DNA from: JAJPKK01 sp963787675
GTDB lineage: Bacteria > Pseudomonadota > Alphaproteobacteria > Rhizobiales > Xanthobacteraceae
DNA length: 64,000 nucleotides
Direction: 5' to 3'
Assembly: GCA_963787675.1 (NCBI GenBank)
Contig: CAWBDV010000007.1
Location: 1,240,001-1,304,000 of the forward strand
Position 1 is the first letter of the stretch; each line of letters opens with the position of its first letter. Shown here piece by piece: positions 43,984 to 53,807 of the stretch. The notes below the pieces were generated by a model that saw only the letters and a program-made list of their open reading frames with translations, was not told the DNA's origin and made no database searches. A program made the position numbers and the translations under genes.

Positions 43984-45048
43984 ATGCTCATGACAGCGGC
44001 AGTCACAATGGCCGTCGGCCGGTTGCTAAGCGTAGCAGCGCTATTGACAGCCGCAGCCGCTGCGCGCGCCGAGACCGTGGAAGAGCTCTACGAAAAGGCG
44101 AGGGCCGAGAGGTCGCTGGTGTTCTATGTCGGCGGACCAACCGCACCGTATGAGGCGCGCATCAAAGAGTTCGAGGAGAAATTCCCGAGCATCCAGATCT
44201 CGGTATCGGGCGGCTTCAGTAACGTGCTCAATCAGCGTATCGAACAGCAGTTGGCCGCTGGCAAACTGGAGGTCGATCTCGCATTTTTCCAGACCGTGCA
44301 GGACTTCGTAAATTGGAAGAAGCGGAACGTGCTGCTCGCGTTCAGGCCGGACGGCTTTGATCAGATCATTCCCAACCTCCGTGACCCAGACGGCACCTAC
44401 ATGGCGTTCGCCGCCGTCGCAATCGCCTACGCTTACAATACCAACCTCGTTCGCGCCGAGCATGTGCCAAAGTCGGCGTTGGATTTCCTCCAGCCCGCGC
44501 TCCAGGGCAAGCTCATCAGCGTCTATCCGCACGACGACGATGCGGCGCTCTATCTGTTCCACGGGATCGTGCTGAAATACGGCTGGGACTGGATGGACCG
44601 CTACATGGCCAACAAGCCGCAGTTCATCCAGGGCCATCTCCCGGTGGCGAGCGCCATCGCCGAGGGCAAAATGGCCGCCACGCTCGACGCGACGATCACC
44701 ACGGCCGGTGGCCTCAAGCGCCAGGGTAAGCCGATCGAGATTGCTTTCTCGGCCGAAGACGAGACGCCAGTGTTCACGGTCACCGGCGGTATCTTCAGGG
44801 ACGCGCCGCATCCGAACGCTGCCAAGCTCTTCTCAACCTGGTACTTGGCGAAGGAACAGCAGTCGCGGCTCGGGACCTTCTCGCCGCGGCTTGACGTTCC
44901 GCCACCGCCAGGTTTCAAGCCGTTGACCTCGTACAAGATTGCCAACGCGTTCCGCGAGTTCATCACTGACGACAAGCTGATCGCAGACCTGCGCAACCAA
45001 TTCGAGGCATACACCGGCCCGGCGGTGAACAAGGGCGGAGTGAGGTAG
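43984..45048 (+). CDS. Extracellular solute-binding protein, iron/putrescine ABC type
   Basis: 354 residues from the ATG at 43984, preceded by a strong AAGGAGGGG. Signal peptide LLSVAALLTAAAAARA, then VEELYEKARAERSLVFYVGG, AYNTNLVRAEHVPKSALDFL and a C-terminal PHPNAAKLFSTWYLAKEQQS, as in Fe3+-type (SBP_bac_6/8) receptors that bind metals or small organics. No permease or ATPase gene accompanies it. It begins 117 bases after the IS630 remnant and reads through without damage. Confidence 0.85.
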   Translation: MLMTAAVTMAVGRLLSVAALLTAAAAARAETVEELYEKARAERSLVFYVGGPTAPYEARIKEFEEKFPSIQISVSGGFSNVLNQRIEQQLAAGKLEVDLAFFQTVQDFVNWKKRNVLLAFRPDGFDQIIPNLRDPDGTYMAFAAVAIAYAYNTNLVRAEHVPKSALDFLQPALQGKLISVYPHDDDAALYLFHGIVLKYGWDWMDRYMANKPQFIQGHLPVASAIAEGKMAATLDATITTAGGLKRQGKPIEIAFSAEDETPVFTVTGGIFRDAPHPNAAKLFSTWYLAKEQQSRLGTFSPRLDVPPPPGFKPLTSYKIANAFREFITDDKLIADLRNQFEAYTGPAVNKGGVR

Positions 45049-45285
45049 GTCACGGTCAGTGCTGCTACGAGCGCGAAATCGCCGACAGGCTGTTTCGCGG
45101 AGCCCGAGAAAGAGCTGGGCATTCATGTTCAGCAAAGAAGCTGCCGAGCGGTTGGGATCAGTCGCGGTTCTCATATGCTGCAACACCCAGCCGCTGGTGC
45201 AAAGCTAACCCTCAAAATGGACGCGAAAAAATGTCTTGAGCAGGCGTATCCGAGCCATATCGTTGTCCTTGTCGAGCGGTCGACG

Positions 45286-45703
45286 ACACGATGCTGCGCC
45301 GCTTTGACCGATCTGCTCGGCGGCCAAGTGCTGATTTCCTTCGCCGGTATTGCCGGATCGATTGAGTATGTGAGGAGCGGGAAGCTCCGTGCGCTTGCCG
45401 TTACGACCACGACGCGCTCGGAGGCGCTATCGGACGTCGCGACCGTAAGTGAATTCTTGCCCGGTTTCGAGGCTGGCAATTGGCTCGGAGTAGGCGCGCC
45501 GAGAGACACACCCACCGGGATTATCGACGGACTCAACAAGGAGATCACGGCGGGGCGTCGCCGATCCCAAAATCAAGGCGCGCTTTGCCGATCTGGGCGG
45601 CACCCCGCTGGCGCTCACACCGGTTGAGTTCACCAAATTCCTCGCCGCCGAAACTGAGAAGTGGGCCAAGGTCATCCGAGCCGCCAACATCAAGGCGGAG
45701 TGA
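45286..45703 (+). pseudogene. Bug/TctC-type binding protein, C-terminal remnant
   Basis: ALTDLLGGQVLISFAGIAGS, YVRSGKLRALAVTTTTRSEA and GVGAPRDTPTGIIDGLNKEI are typical Bug protein segments. The frame shifts near 45551 and continues as VADPKIKARFADLGGTPLAL to a TGA at 45701. The N-terminal half is missing. Confidence 0.8.
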
Positions 45704-45855
45704 GGCTTGGCGACAGCTTGGGGTGACCGTTTGTGCCACACTCAATCGCCCTGGCGGCAACATCACTGGAATCACCTTCCTGGGTGCAGCGCTCCGGTGA
45801 TCGGATTTCTAAGTAGCCAGTCGCCTTCCGCCGTCGCCGCGATCGCGATAGACTA
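45704..45855 (+). pseudogene. PF04392 binding-protein scrap
   Basis: LGVTVCATLNRPGGNITGIT and, in a neighbouring frame, PVIGFLSSQSPS are two short pieces of PF04392-type proteins in the wrong order. This is debris from recombination. Confidence 0.5.
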
Positions 45856-45894
45856 ATTTTAGTGCGGCCCTGAAAGCGTGGCAGGGAGTGTCAC

Positions 45895-46074
45895 ATGTGG
45901 CTTTTGATTATTGTTACGCTTGTTACCGGAACCGATGGTGGCGCGAGTTCTTCGGTGACCACCTTGCGATTCAATACGCAGGGTAACTGCACTGCGGCTG
46001 CGAAAGCGGTTGCACAAGTTGGAACCGTCGGTAAAGGCACCTACGCGATTAAAGCGAACTGCGTCCAACCGTGA
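45895..46074 (+). CDS. Small secreted protein with two cysteines
   Basis: 59 residues, preceded by CAGGGAG. MWLLIIVTLVTGTDGGAS is a short signal or membrane segment; the remainder has two cysteines (GNCTAAAKAV and KANCVQP) that could form a disulfide in the periplasm. I associate this pattern with small uncharacterised Bradyrhizobium proteins. Function unknown. Confidence 0.6.
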   Translation: MWLLIIVTLVTGTDGGASSSVTTLRFNTQGNCTAAAKAVAQVGTVGKGTYAIKANCVQP

Positions 46075-46277
46075 ATTTGGACTGCTCTAGGCGCGGATTT
46101 GGTCAAACGCCTTCGGCCTCACGCAGCTTCTCGCGCAGCTTGGCGATTTTGGCGATGTCGGGTTGAACGACGTAGTGTCTCCGTGAGCCGCCTGCGAGAT
46201 TGCCGAACCCTCGATTCCTGGAAGCGGCGTTCGGCGCGCACAGCCGCCGAGCCAACGGATTTTGGGGGAGAACGGCG

Positions 46278-47039
46278 ATGCAAGGGGTATTGAAGCTGTT
46301 GTGTATCATTGCGCTGACACTGACGGTGTCCAGCACGTTTGCGGCGGAACTCACACGTGCTGAGGTGGAGTTGACGCTGAAGGCCGCACTCCCCGGCCAG
46401 GGGGCGCGCTTCGGCGGCCAGTCCCTCGCCGGCTTGGACCTTCACGGTCTGGACTTCACCGATGCCGATCTATCGGCTGCCGATCTATCGGACGCAGACC
46501 TGAGGGGTGCCAAACTCGTCGGCGCAAAGCTTGTCGGCGCCAAGCTGCCGCGGGCCAGGCTGAACCTGGCGTGGATCATGCGCGCCGACTTTTCCCATGC
46601 CGATCTCTCAGGCGCCATTCTGGAGACTCTCGTTGTCTCGGCCGGCCTGGAGACCCTTCCGGAAGAAGCAGCCAGCTTTGTCGGCGCCAATCTCTCCGGC
46701 GCCAAGGTAACGGCGCGCTTCAGCCTCGACGACATGCGCGGAGCGGACCTTTCCCATTTGCATGCATCGGCTGACATGCGCAATCAATCAATGGGCCTGA
46801 TCCGTACCGACTTCTCGCGCGCGAACTTGACCGGTGCCGACTTTACGGGCGCAGCCTTGGGGCATGTCAACTTCGAGTTCGCCAAGCTCCAGCGCGCGAA
46901 TTTCTTGGGAGCCGATCTCACTGATGCGGATTTTGCTGGCGCCGATTTGACCGACGCGAATTTGACTGACGCCAAGACTACGAGAACAAACTTTGCCGGG
47001 GCCGCGCTCTCGGGACTAAGAGGGTTGTTGCAGCCCTGA
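46278..47039 (+). CDS. Secreted pentapeptide-repeat protein (paralogue 1)
   Basis: 253 residues from the ATG at 46278. Signal peptide LKLLCIIALTLTVSSTFA. From about residue 45 the A(D/N)Lxx pattern dominates (ADLSAADLSDADLRGAKLVG, later ADLTDADFAGADLTDANL), forming a right-handed beta-helix of several coils. A central non-repeat segment holds SADMRNQSMGLIR, shared almost exactly with the paralogue at 54276-55085. Location would be periplasmic. Function unknown; DNA-mimic roles known for some cytoplasmic relatives need not apply. Confidence 0.8.
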   Translation: MQGVLKLLCIIALTLTVSSTFAAELTRAEVELTLKAALPGQGARFGGQSLAGLDLHGLDFTDADLSAADLSDADLRGAKLVGAKLVGAKLPRARLNLAWIMRADFSHADLSGAILETLVVSAGLETLPEEAASFVGANLSGAKVTARFSLDDMRGADLSHLHASADMRNQSMGLIRTDFSRANLTGADFTGAALGHVNFEFAKLQRANFLGADLTDADFAGADLTDANLTDAKTTRTNFAGAALSGLRGLLQP

Positions 47040-47359
47040 CGTGATCCGTGCAGACGTTCGAGATGGGCCGTCTTCACCCGTAGTGCCGCTTGCCACCGGC
47101 GGCAGCTTATCCTCCGATAGCCTCCGTGACGGCGCCGCCCTCCCTGACGGAGTCCGGCACAAAAACCCGCCATGCCAGCACCTGTCAGGGGAACGAAATT
47201 TGGTATAGCTTTGTATAAACGAGTTGCCACCGAAAGCCACCGAGTTCCCTCAACACGGGCAATGTTGGTGCCGTCGGCGGAAACCATTCAATTTGAAAAT
47301 CGTTCGTATCGCCGGTGCTTGCAGTGCCGGTAGCTTCTTTCGCTGGATGGAGCCTTGCC
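47040..47359. other. Intergenic region of 320 bases
   Basis: Between the pentapeptide-repeat gene and the Bug-type gene. No credible gene; minus-strand frames lack support. GGAGCC just before 47360 is the likely ribosome binding site of the next gene. Confidence 0.4.
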
Positions 47360-48328
47360 ATGAGATCAATTCGTGTTGCCATTATTCTGGCACTGCTGGC
47401 CACGGGAACGCATTCGGCCCTCCCGCAATCGAACTATCCAGACCGCAATATTCGGCTGCTGTTTGGATTTGCTCCCGGCGTCGACACCGTGGTCCGGCTT
47501 TTGGCCGACAGGTTGGGCGACGCTATGGGGACTGCCATCATCGTCGAGAATATAACCGGCGCCACTGGCAACATCGCTGCCGATCATGTCGCGAAGGCCA
47601 CTCCTGATGGCTATACCATCGGCGTAATGCCGGCCGCCAACATCGTGGTCAATGGCAGCCTGTACAAGAATCTACCTTATGATCCGTTGAAGGATCTGGT
47701 GCCGGTGACGCAGGTCTATAGCTACACCGATGTGCTGGTGGTCAACAACGACGTGCCGGCGAAAAATGTCGCGGACCTTGTGGCCTTGGCGCGCGCAAAT
47801 CCCGGCCGACTGACGTTCGGGCATTCGGGCGTCGGCACTTCGCTGCATCTTGCCGGCGAACTGTTCAACGTGATGGCGCACGTCGACGTGCAGCAGGTGC
47901 CTTTCCGAGGCTCCTCGCTTATCGTTACGGACCTGATGGGTGGTCGGATTACGATGTGCTTCATCCCCCCGACGACGAGTTTATCCTTGATACGGGAAGG
48001 AAAGGTTCGCGCCCTCGCAGTGACATCTCCGAAGCGCCTACCGTTCCTCCCTGACGTTCCAACCATGGAGGAGTCCGGGTTCCCCGGCTTCGACGTTACG
48101 ACATGGTGGGGCATGTTCGTGCCCGCCGGGACGCCAGCAGGCGCGATCGATAAGCTGAGCCGCGAGACGAGGAAGATCATGACGTCGCCCGATGTGGGCG
48201 AAAAGCTTCAGGCTATCGGAACCCTGCCGCTCAGCAGTACGCCGGCAGAATTCGCGAAAGTGATCAAGAAAGAGACGCCCTATTGGGCGCACCTGATCGA
48301 AGAAGCTGGTATCAAGCAGATCGAGTGA
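47360..48328 (+). CDS. Bug/TctC-type tricarboxylate-binding protein
   Basis: 322 residues from the ATG at 47360. Signal peptide VAIILALLATGTHSA, then YPDRNIRLLFGFAPGVDTVV, KATPDGYTIGVM, FGHSGVGTSLHLAGELFNVM and QQVPFRGSSLIVTDLMGGRI: both ligand loops of Bug proteins are present, though GFAPGV replaces the usual PFAPGG. It is an orphan periplasmic receptor with no membrane transporter genes adjacent. It is downstream of the pentapeptide gene on the same strand, with a 320-base gap. Confidence 0.88.
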   Translation: MRSIRVAIILALLATGTHSALPQSNYPDRNIRLLFGFAPGVDTVVRLLADRLGDAMGTAIIVENITGATGNIAADHVAKATPDGYTIGVMPAANIVVNGSLYKNLPYDPLKDLVPVTQVYSYTDVLVVNNDVPAKNVADLVALARANPGRLTFGHSGVGTSLHLAGELFNVMAHVDVQQVPFRGSSLIVTDLMGGRITMCFIPPTTSLSLIREGKVRALAVTSPKRLPFLPDVPTMEESGFPGFDVTTWWGMFVPAGTPAGAIDKLSRETRKIMTSPDVGEKLQAIGTLPLSSTPAEFAKVIKKETPYWAHLIEEAGIKQIE

Positions 48329-48376
48329 AATGCTCCATTGCAGAGAACCAGCAAACAAGGCGCTATGCTAAATGGT

Positions 48377-48722
48377 TCAGCGCCAAGTGTATTCGGGAAG
48401 CGCCAGTCTATGGATGATGTCCCTGCCAACGACAAGATGCGCAAGTCCTGGAATTGCCATGGCACCGATGACGAGGTTTCGGACGAACAAACCCAGCGAC
48501 GTCCTTGGCGCAAACGCACTGCTGAAATTTCTGGCGCCTCTTTGCTTGGTTACGATGTAAGGCCGCAGAAGTTTCTCGTATCGCCGGAATGCTTCGTCGT
48601 GGGAACCGCCCGAGCGGGCCAACTCGCCGGCAAGGACGTAAGCGGCGGTCATGGCCAGGGCGGAGCCCTGGCCCGCCATCAACGAAGCGGCCGATTCTTC
48701 CGAAATCAGAGTCCCGAAAAAA
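48377..48722 (-). pseudogene. FAD-dependent monooxygenase, C-terminal remnant
   Basis: SAASLMAGQGSALAMTAAYV, LAGELARSGGSHDEAFRRYE and SLGLFVRNLVIGAMAIPG match the end of flavin monooxygenases of the PHBH/Rdm type (the GD-motif region and following helices). The FAD-binding N-terminus is absent; the open frame starts in unrelated sequence at about 48722 next to the IS66 remnant. Confidence 0.7.
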
Positions 48723-48795
48723 ACGGAGACGATCGCCCGATATGATCACCTGCGCTCGCGGGTTCGTCATAGCGCTACTCGTAGGATTAGCGCCA

Positions 48796-49232
48796 TCACC
48801 TGCGATGCTCGCCCCCGTCAAACAAGGCGGTCTTCAACGTGGGGATACGTCGAATCTCGATGCGCGGATCGAGCTTGATGGCGGCAATCGCCGCGCAAGG
48901 CGTTGATGCAGAGGGCTCGGTGATCTTGACTGGCACGAAGCTGGGCTCGCCCGCGCTATCCGCAAGCACTGCCGTAAGCAACTGCCGACGCCACGTAAAC
49001 AGCTGACCAGGCGCAATCCCGTGTGCGCGTGCTACTTGCGGGACCGTCCGATTCTTCTGCGAAGTCTCCGCGACGATCCTCAGCTTCTCTTCACGGCTCC
49101 AGCGCCGCCGCCGTTCAACGCGGGTAATCACTTCGACCAGCCATCGTGCTAAACCTAGCTAATGTCGCATTATGCACAGCACCTCGCGCACCTCCCACTC
49201 GCAATGCAAGGCAGCCGTCAGAAGGCGCTTAC
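48796..49232 (-). mobile_element. tnpA: Partial IS66-family element with tnpA
   Basis: The IS66-type end GTAAGCGCCTTCTGACGG lies at 49232 (minus strand). tnpA runs from 49131 (MITRVERRRRWSREEKLRIV, VARAHGIAPGQLFTWRRQ) and is native to about residue 80; the last residues before the stop at 48796 diverge. tnpB and tnpC are missing. The element was cut at about 48830 against the monooxygenase remnant. Confidence 0.75.
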
Positions 49233-49463
49233 CGTCTTCTCATGGCGCCGCTTTTTTTATTTCACCTGCAATCCTCGACTTTCAGCTCGCAATCTGTGGC
49301 GTCAAGGGCAAGCTCATCGCGAATAAGTGGTTGACAGCGCCGTTCCCTTCGGCGAGGCGAGGACAGCGCCGGTACAACAGGGGCCTCGGGCGCTCGGTAT
49401 GATCTTTCTCACGCTACAGGCTCGGAGTGCCAGCGGACGCCTCGCCAGAAGCTTCGTACACGA

Positions 49464-49874
49464 TCACTTCACGACCAGCACCGGGCATTGGGCGAGCTGC
49501 ATGATGCGATCCGCACGGCTGCCCAACATTCGTTCATAAAACGCTGAATGGCCTCTCGCCCCAATAACAAGTAGATCGACCTCGAGCTCGGCGGCAAGCG
49601 CTACGATGGCGCGCACCGGGTGCCCTGTGAGAATGTGAGTGTGAAGCGTGACATCGTGCTCCTGCGCCAGCGTAAGAGCACGCTGATTCACGCTACGGAA
49701 AAACGGTGTCGCATTTCCGGTCGCTGCCCGAACCTCCTGGACGAGTTCCGTGATCTCGTCGACTGAAACCATATGCAGCTCGGAATTATTCTGCCGCGCA
49801 ATACCAAGCGCCAACAGGAGCGCCTGAAATGCGTGGTCCGAACCGTCATTGGCATGCAGAATTTTGCTAAACAT
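49464..49874 (-). CDS. Universal stress protein (UspA family)
   Basis: 136 residues, single Usp domain. KILHANDGSDHAFQALLLAL at the start, then LLVIGARGHSAFYERMLGSR, the G-x2-G-x9-G-S ATP-binding motif, and QCPVLVVK at the end. ATP-binding type. These proteins accumulate under stress and aid survival. It is a single gene followed on the minus strand by no obvious operon partner. Confidence 0.92.
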   Translation of the reverse strand: MFSKILHANDGSDHAFQALLLALGIARQNNSELHMVSVDEITELVQEVRAATGNATPFFRSVNQRALTLAQEHDVTLHTHILTGHPVRAIVALAAELEVDLLVIGARGHSAFYERMLGSRADRIMQLAQCPVLVVK

Positions 49875-49989
49875 CAGGTGCTCTCCCGGGAATGATGATC
49901 ATTCGCGCCAAATTTCCTGAAGCAGTATCAATTCCGAATCATACCGGCTTCCGGGTATTATGAATGGAAGCCGATCTCGACAAAAGCGA

Positions 49990-50811
49990 TTAAGCGGCCT
50001 TAAGAATGGCCTTCACCTCGGGCCAGCTTTGTGAGCCGTTAACTTTCAGCTCTCGGGCCAGGTCTGGCGGACAGTAATCGAGAAAACACGGTTTGAACGT
50101 CGCCCGTTCCTTGATGCGCTGAAACCACGAAGTCACATGAGGAAGCGACCCCGTCCACATCTCTGACATCCCCAGCATGTCGAGACGATTCACGTAGGGC
50201 GCAAGCGAAATGTCCGCGAGACTGAACACATCGCCGATCAGCCATTCGTGCTGCTGCAGCGCATCGTCCATTTTGCTCAGATACTCGTGGTACATGCGAA
50301 ACTTCGATGCCACTCCGGGAGCTTCCAAGCCCATTTGGACAATAGCACGCTTGCTCTCCACCCAATTGGGGTCGCCTGCCACCCTCGTCTCCGCGCCAAT
50401 CGCCGGACCGGCCATGTACTGATTGAACTTCTCTGGAGGCAGGCACCTTATGATGTGGCGGTGACACGATGCGTAAGTGATGTACTTGCACGCTGGATGA
50501 ATGTGTTCGTCAACGGCTTTAGTCCACAGCCTCATCCGGGCGCGATCCAAAGCGGACTTTGGCTTGACCGGTCGCTCTGAAAAGTGATCGTCGAGGTATT
50601 CGCAAATTATCGTCGATTCGATTAAGACCTCGCCATCATGGATCAGAGTAGGCACGACCGCATTGGGATTGAGCTTTAGGTATTCAGGCTGGAAATGCTC
50701 ACCCGCCAAGATGTCGAGGTAGTGCCCGGTCCAAGCCAAGCCCTTTTCCATAAGGACAAATCGGACTTTCGCAGAGCAAACAGACGAACCATGGTGGTAG
50801 AGTTCGATCAC
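49990..50811 (-). CDS. Glutathione S-transferase family protein
   Basis: 273 residues. Thioredoxin-like N-terminal domain: MIELYHHGSSVCSAKVRFVL (catalytic Ser/Cys region), LNPNAVVPTLIHDGEVLIES, the cis-proline and glutathione-binding ES motif, and EYLDDHF. A helical C-terminal domain follows (DVFSLADISLAPYVNRLDML). Its start overlaps the stop of the metallo-beta-lactamase-fold gene upstream by 4 bases, so the two are coupled. It may detoxify or isomerise a product of the neighbouring hydrolase. Confidence 0.9.
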   Translation of the reverse strand: MIELYHHGSSVCSAKVRFVLMEKGLAWTGHYLDILAGEHFQPEYLKLNPNAVVPTLIHDGEVLIESTIICEYLDDHFSERPVKPKSALDRARMRLWTKAVDEHIHPACKYITYASCHRHIIRCLPPEKFNQYMAGPAIGAETRVAGDPNWVESKRAIVQMGLEAPGVASKFRMYHEYLSKMDDALQQHEWLIGDVFSLADISLAPYVNRLDMLGMSEMWTGSLPHVTSWFQRIKERATFKPCFLDYCPPDLARELKVNGSQSWPEVKAILKAA

Positions 50812-52468
50812 CTTTCGATCGCCTCTAAATCGGTATAGCTCGAAGCGCCGCCGTGGCCACCGGCAAGACGCGACGGCCTTAGCCCGAGTTGCTTCAAGGT
50901 CTCGTAGAAATACACAGCAGCAGGGGTTCTTCTTGTGTCGCGTACCGGCGAATACAAATCCGTTACCCAGACGATGTCATTGCTCACGATTTGGCCGATA
51001 AGCATGCCTTCGACATGAGGATTGACGACATTGTACAGGCGGATTTCGCGGCCGTCGTCCCGCAAAGTCATCTGATCTTTGACTTCTATTATAGTCGCAG
51101 ACTTCGGATTTTCTGCAATTCATCAGGGTTCACGAGATGGGGCGCCTTGAAAACCCCCTCGAAAAATGTTTTGTCGGGACTTGGCACAATGACCGTTGCG
51201 CCTTCGGCGACGTAGGTTCGTGCTCCGCCTGCGTGGTCGGTATGATGGTGCGTAAGCACAAGATATTTGACCGGTTTGCCGGGGTATTTCGCCTTGGCGG
51301 TATCGATCGTAAAACGTGATTGCCACTCATTGATCGGCGCGTCGAAGACAACAAGATAATCCTTCAATGCAACGATGAGACCGTTGTGCGAGCCGCCAAT
51401 GACGTGTTGAACATCGGGCGACAGCTCGACTAATCTCAGACCGCCGCCCGGCATGAAGTTGATCGCATCGCTGTCCGGGAAGCGATTGAAGTTGAGACGG
51501 CGCAAGACCCATTGATACGGCACGGCACCGGTTGCCGGGGGCTTCGCCGACGCCTTGATTACGGTGGGGATGCTAAAGGTCTCGTCAGAGATTGGGGGGT
51601 TCGCAACGACTTCTACATACGACGTCTTCGCAATCCTGATGTTATCCAGCGTGTAGGTGAGGGAGCGGGCGACCTGAACGCGGCCGAGTGGCCGCCAATC
51701 GGAGAGGATCAGGTCGTAGTTCGAGTCGCCGAGGATGGCATCATCGTCGAGGGTCCGGATCGCCGCCGGCAAATGGGTCGTGCGATCGAAGAGGATCGTG
51801 AACGTCGTTCCACCGTCGGCGAACGCAACCGCCGGCAATGATACGGCTGGGAAGACTCCACCGAAGCCGCCCTGAAATGCCCCGCCGCCGAGCAACTGGT
51901 CCGGCAATGCGCTCAATCTCTGCGGTGCGTTGATCGCCTTGAGAAGCAGGATTGGCGAACTGCGCTCCAGCTCGCGCAGATGCGCGGCAACGCGAATTCC
52001 TGACATGGCCTGCTTGCCTTTCGGCGGGAGGTCGGATTGGGTGATGACCAGATCGCTGCCGGCAACATCTGCATATCCAAGTCCCGGCGTGACGATCTCG
52101 CTGTAAATGTCGTTGGTGACGGCGGGGAACTGGATCGCGCGGTCCCAATCCGTGCGCGCCATCCCCTTCTCCAGATCCCAAGCCACAGCGAAGGTCGAGC
52201 GGTCTGTGAACACCGGAGGACCACCTGCTACATACGACTCCTCCGGTTCCCAGTGTCTGACTTCCCCCTTGATGGCTATCCGTTTGAGACTGCGCAAAGC
52301 ATCGACACCTCCCATCGCTTCCACCGCATGTTTGACGAGATCCAGCGGCTGCAAAACTTGGGCGCCGGCAGGTCGCACGAGGGCGGGGCCAAGCAGCAGC
52401 GCGATGACGAGGGCGCGCCTCGGGATTAGTCCTTGATTTGGCTTCGCGACATGGTTCAGCCTCATCAT
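50808..52468 (-). pseudogene. Exported metallo-beta-lactamase-fold hydrolase, one frameshift
   Basis: Starts at the ATG pair at 52468 behind GAGGACAG; signal segment ALVIALLLGPALVRPAGA. A ~250-residue N-terminal domain precedes the metallo-beta-lactamase fold, which has YLVLTHHHTDHAGGAR (HxHxDH). The first frame stops after DELQKIRSLRL at 51089; the adjoining frame continues NPKSATIIEVKDQMTLRDDG and VVNPHVEGMLIGQIV to 50808. One A missing from the run at 51109-51112 explains it. Sequencing error is possible. It is coupled to the glutathione transferase gene. Confidence 0.85.
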
Positions 52469-52512
52469 TGATCTGTCCTCCACTGTCATTTCGCGGTCGT
52501 TTTCCTCACCGC

Positions 52513-53253
52513 TTATTCGGTCACCCACAGCACAGGAACGAAAAAGCGTCCGCCGACGGTCTTGAGCGCGTTGTTGTCGCTCCCCAATGCCACAACCCGG
52601 AGCGCTTGCACGAACTGTCCGGCCAACGTCTCGCGCCAGAACCATGCATCGACCTGCCGACTTGCCGGCGCGCCTCCGTCCGATTGCACCGCTTCGGAAT
52701 AGTACGCCTTGAGATCGTCGATGGTAAATCGTAGCGCCAGTGCCGGCGCAAAATGACGCGGCGGCGGACGGGCAAGGAGCTTGGCTTCGAGAAATGCTGC
52801 CAGAAACTGCGGCCAAGCCTCTGGGTTGAGTTCGGAAATTCCAACTCCAACTGTTGTTCGGCCAAAGCGCTGGCGCGCCAGGGCCCAATGAGGAGCGACT
52901 TGCGTTATCTCCGCCGAGAGCGCGACCAGCCAATTTGCAGCCTTCGACGGGGTGCTGAGCCGGGAAAGCGAGAATGGCGGCTGCCAGGCCGGAACATCGC
53001 ACCATCCGGGCGGATCGTCGGGGAAGTCCTCAAGGATCACCGGTCCGTCCGTGCGCTCGAAAAGCCGCAATGCCTGGAGGATAACGCGGCGTTGAAAAGT
53101 TTTGTCGCCCGGCTTGCCCAATGGCCGGCCGAGCTGAAACGGTGTCCACAGGCCGCGCGGCGGCGGCACCTTTTCTATGTGCAAACGCATGGCACCGATG
53201 ACCGCCGTCGGTCCGACCAAGAACGCCAATGGCCGTTTCAGCAAGACCGACAA
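52513..53253 (-). CDS. Uncharacterised conserved protein
   Basis: 246 residues. Opens MSVLLKRPLAFLVGPTAVIG (TTG start at 53253), then VPPPRGLWTPFQLGRPLGKP and ILQALRLFERTDGPVILEDFP, and ends RFFVPVLWV. I remember a family of this pattern in Bradyrhizobium annotated only vaguely as reductase-like, so I assign no function. It lies 44 bases upstream of the metallo-beta-lactamase gene on the same strand and may form an operon with it. Its 5' end overlaps the start of a cytochrome P460 remnant on the other strand. Confidence 0.55.
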   Translation of the reverse strand: MSVLLKRPLAFLVGPTAVIGAMRLHIEKVPPPRGLWTPFQLGRPLGKPGDKTFQRRVILQALRLFERTDGPVILEDFPDDPPGWCDVPAWQPPFSLSRLSTPSKAANWLVALSAEITQVAPHWALARQRFGRTTVGVGISELNPEAWPQFLAAFLEAKLLARPPPRHFAPALALRFTIDDLKAYYSEAVQSDGGAPASRQVDAWFWRETLAGQFVQALRVVALGSDNNALKTVGGRFFVPVLWVTE

Positions 53254-53468
53254 GATACTAGGCTACACGGTGATGGAGAAGCGCGCTGGATGGGGCACCG
53301 TCTATCCGGAGAACGTGCGCAACGGCGACTGGGAATACCAGGCCTTCCGTTGCCGACAAGACCCCGAACCCCAACGCTAATCTATCGGCCTGCTTCAATT
53401 GCCATAAACCACAGGCCGGCCAGGATTTCGTCTTCACACACGACAGTCTCAAAGTCGCGACACGTTGA
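53236..53468 (+). pseudogene. Cytochrome P460-family remnant
   Basis: KTDKILGYTVMEKRAGWGTV and YPENVRNGDWEYQAFR match the middle of cytochrome P460-type proteins. One extra T near 53353 shifts the frame, after which NANLSACFNCHKPQAGQDFV gives the CxxCH haem site and the normal end. The N-terminal half and signal peptide are lost. Confidence 0.8.
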
Positions 53469-53490
53469 GCAAGCCTTTGGCGCGCGGCGG

Positions 53491-53712
53491 CTATCTTAGA
53501 TTAGTAGGGCGGAATTGCCCGAAGTTAGGCGGTTGGTTGACAATTAGCCGGGATCGCTCCGAGGCGGAGCTCGCCAAGCGTCTTGCCGGTGCACGTTCAC
53601 GGGCTAAGCACTCGACGGCTTGAAAGCTTTCGCTCTCGCTCTGCTCTTCAGCAGACCAGCCCTGGACCATCTTGCCAGTGTTGGGACAGCGAAAGACAAA
53701 AGAGGTCAGCAT
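53491..53712 (-). CDS. Small protein with CPNTG motif, C-terminus degenerate
   Basis: 73 residues. FRCPNTGKMVQGWSAEE and YQAVECLA-like (FQAVECLARE) resemble small Cys4 proteins of this group in which CLAC..VHxVNxxTGKxLG follows. Here the second CxxC is lost and TGKTLGE appears in another frame, so the C-terminus seems frameshifted. Function unknown. Confidence 0.45.
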   Translation of the reverse strand: MLTSFVFRCPNTGKMVQGWSAEEQSESESFQAVECLARERAPARRLASSASERSRLIVNQPPNFGQFRPTNLR

Positions 53713-53807
53713 AGAATCAAGAATGACCGAAACAGCCGGTTCCGCCTTGCGCTAGGTCAGCCGACGCTTCACGATCTGCTCGCGCAACCGAAAGACGACG
53801 GCGAGGA

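Noticed and set aside
44041..44811. 256-codon minus-strand frame
   Set aside because: Antisense to the intact solute-binding protein gene with a strong ribosome binding site.
51089..53005. A 638-residue protein starting at 53005
   Set aside because: The first ~180 residues are out-of-frame sequence over the uncharacterised gene at 52513-53253; the hydrolase itself starts with a signal peptide at 52468.
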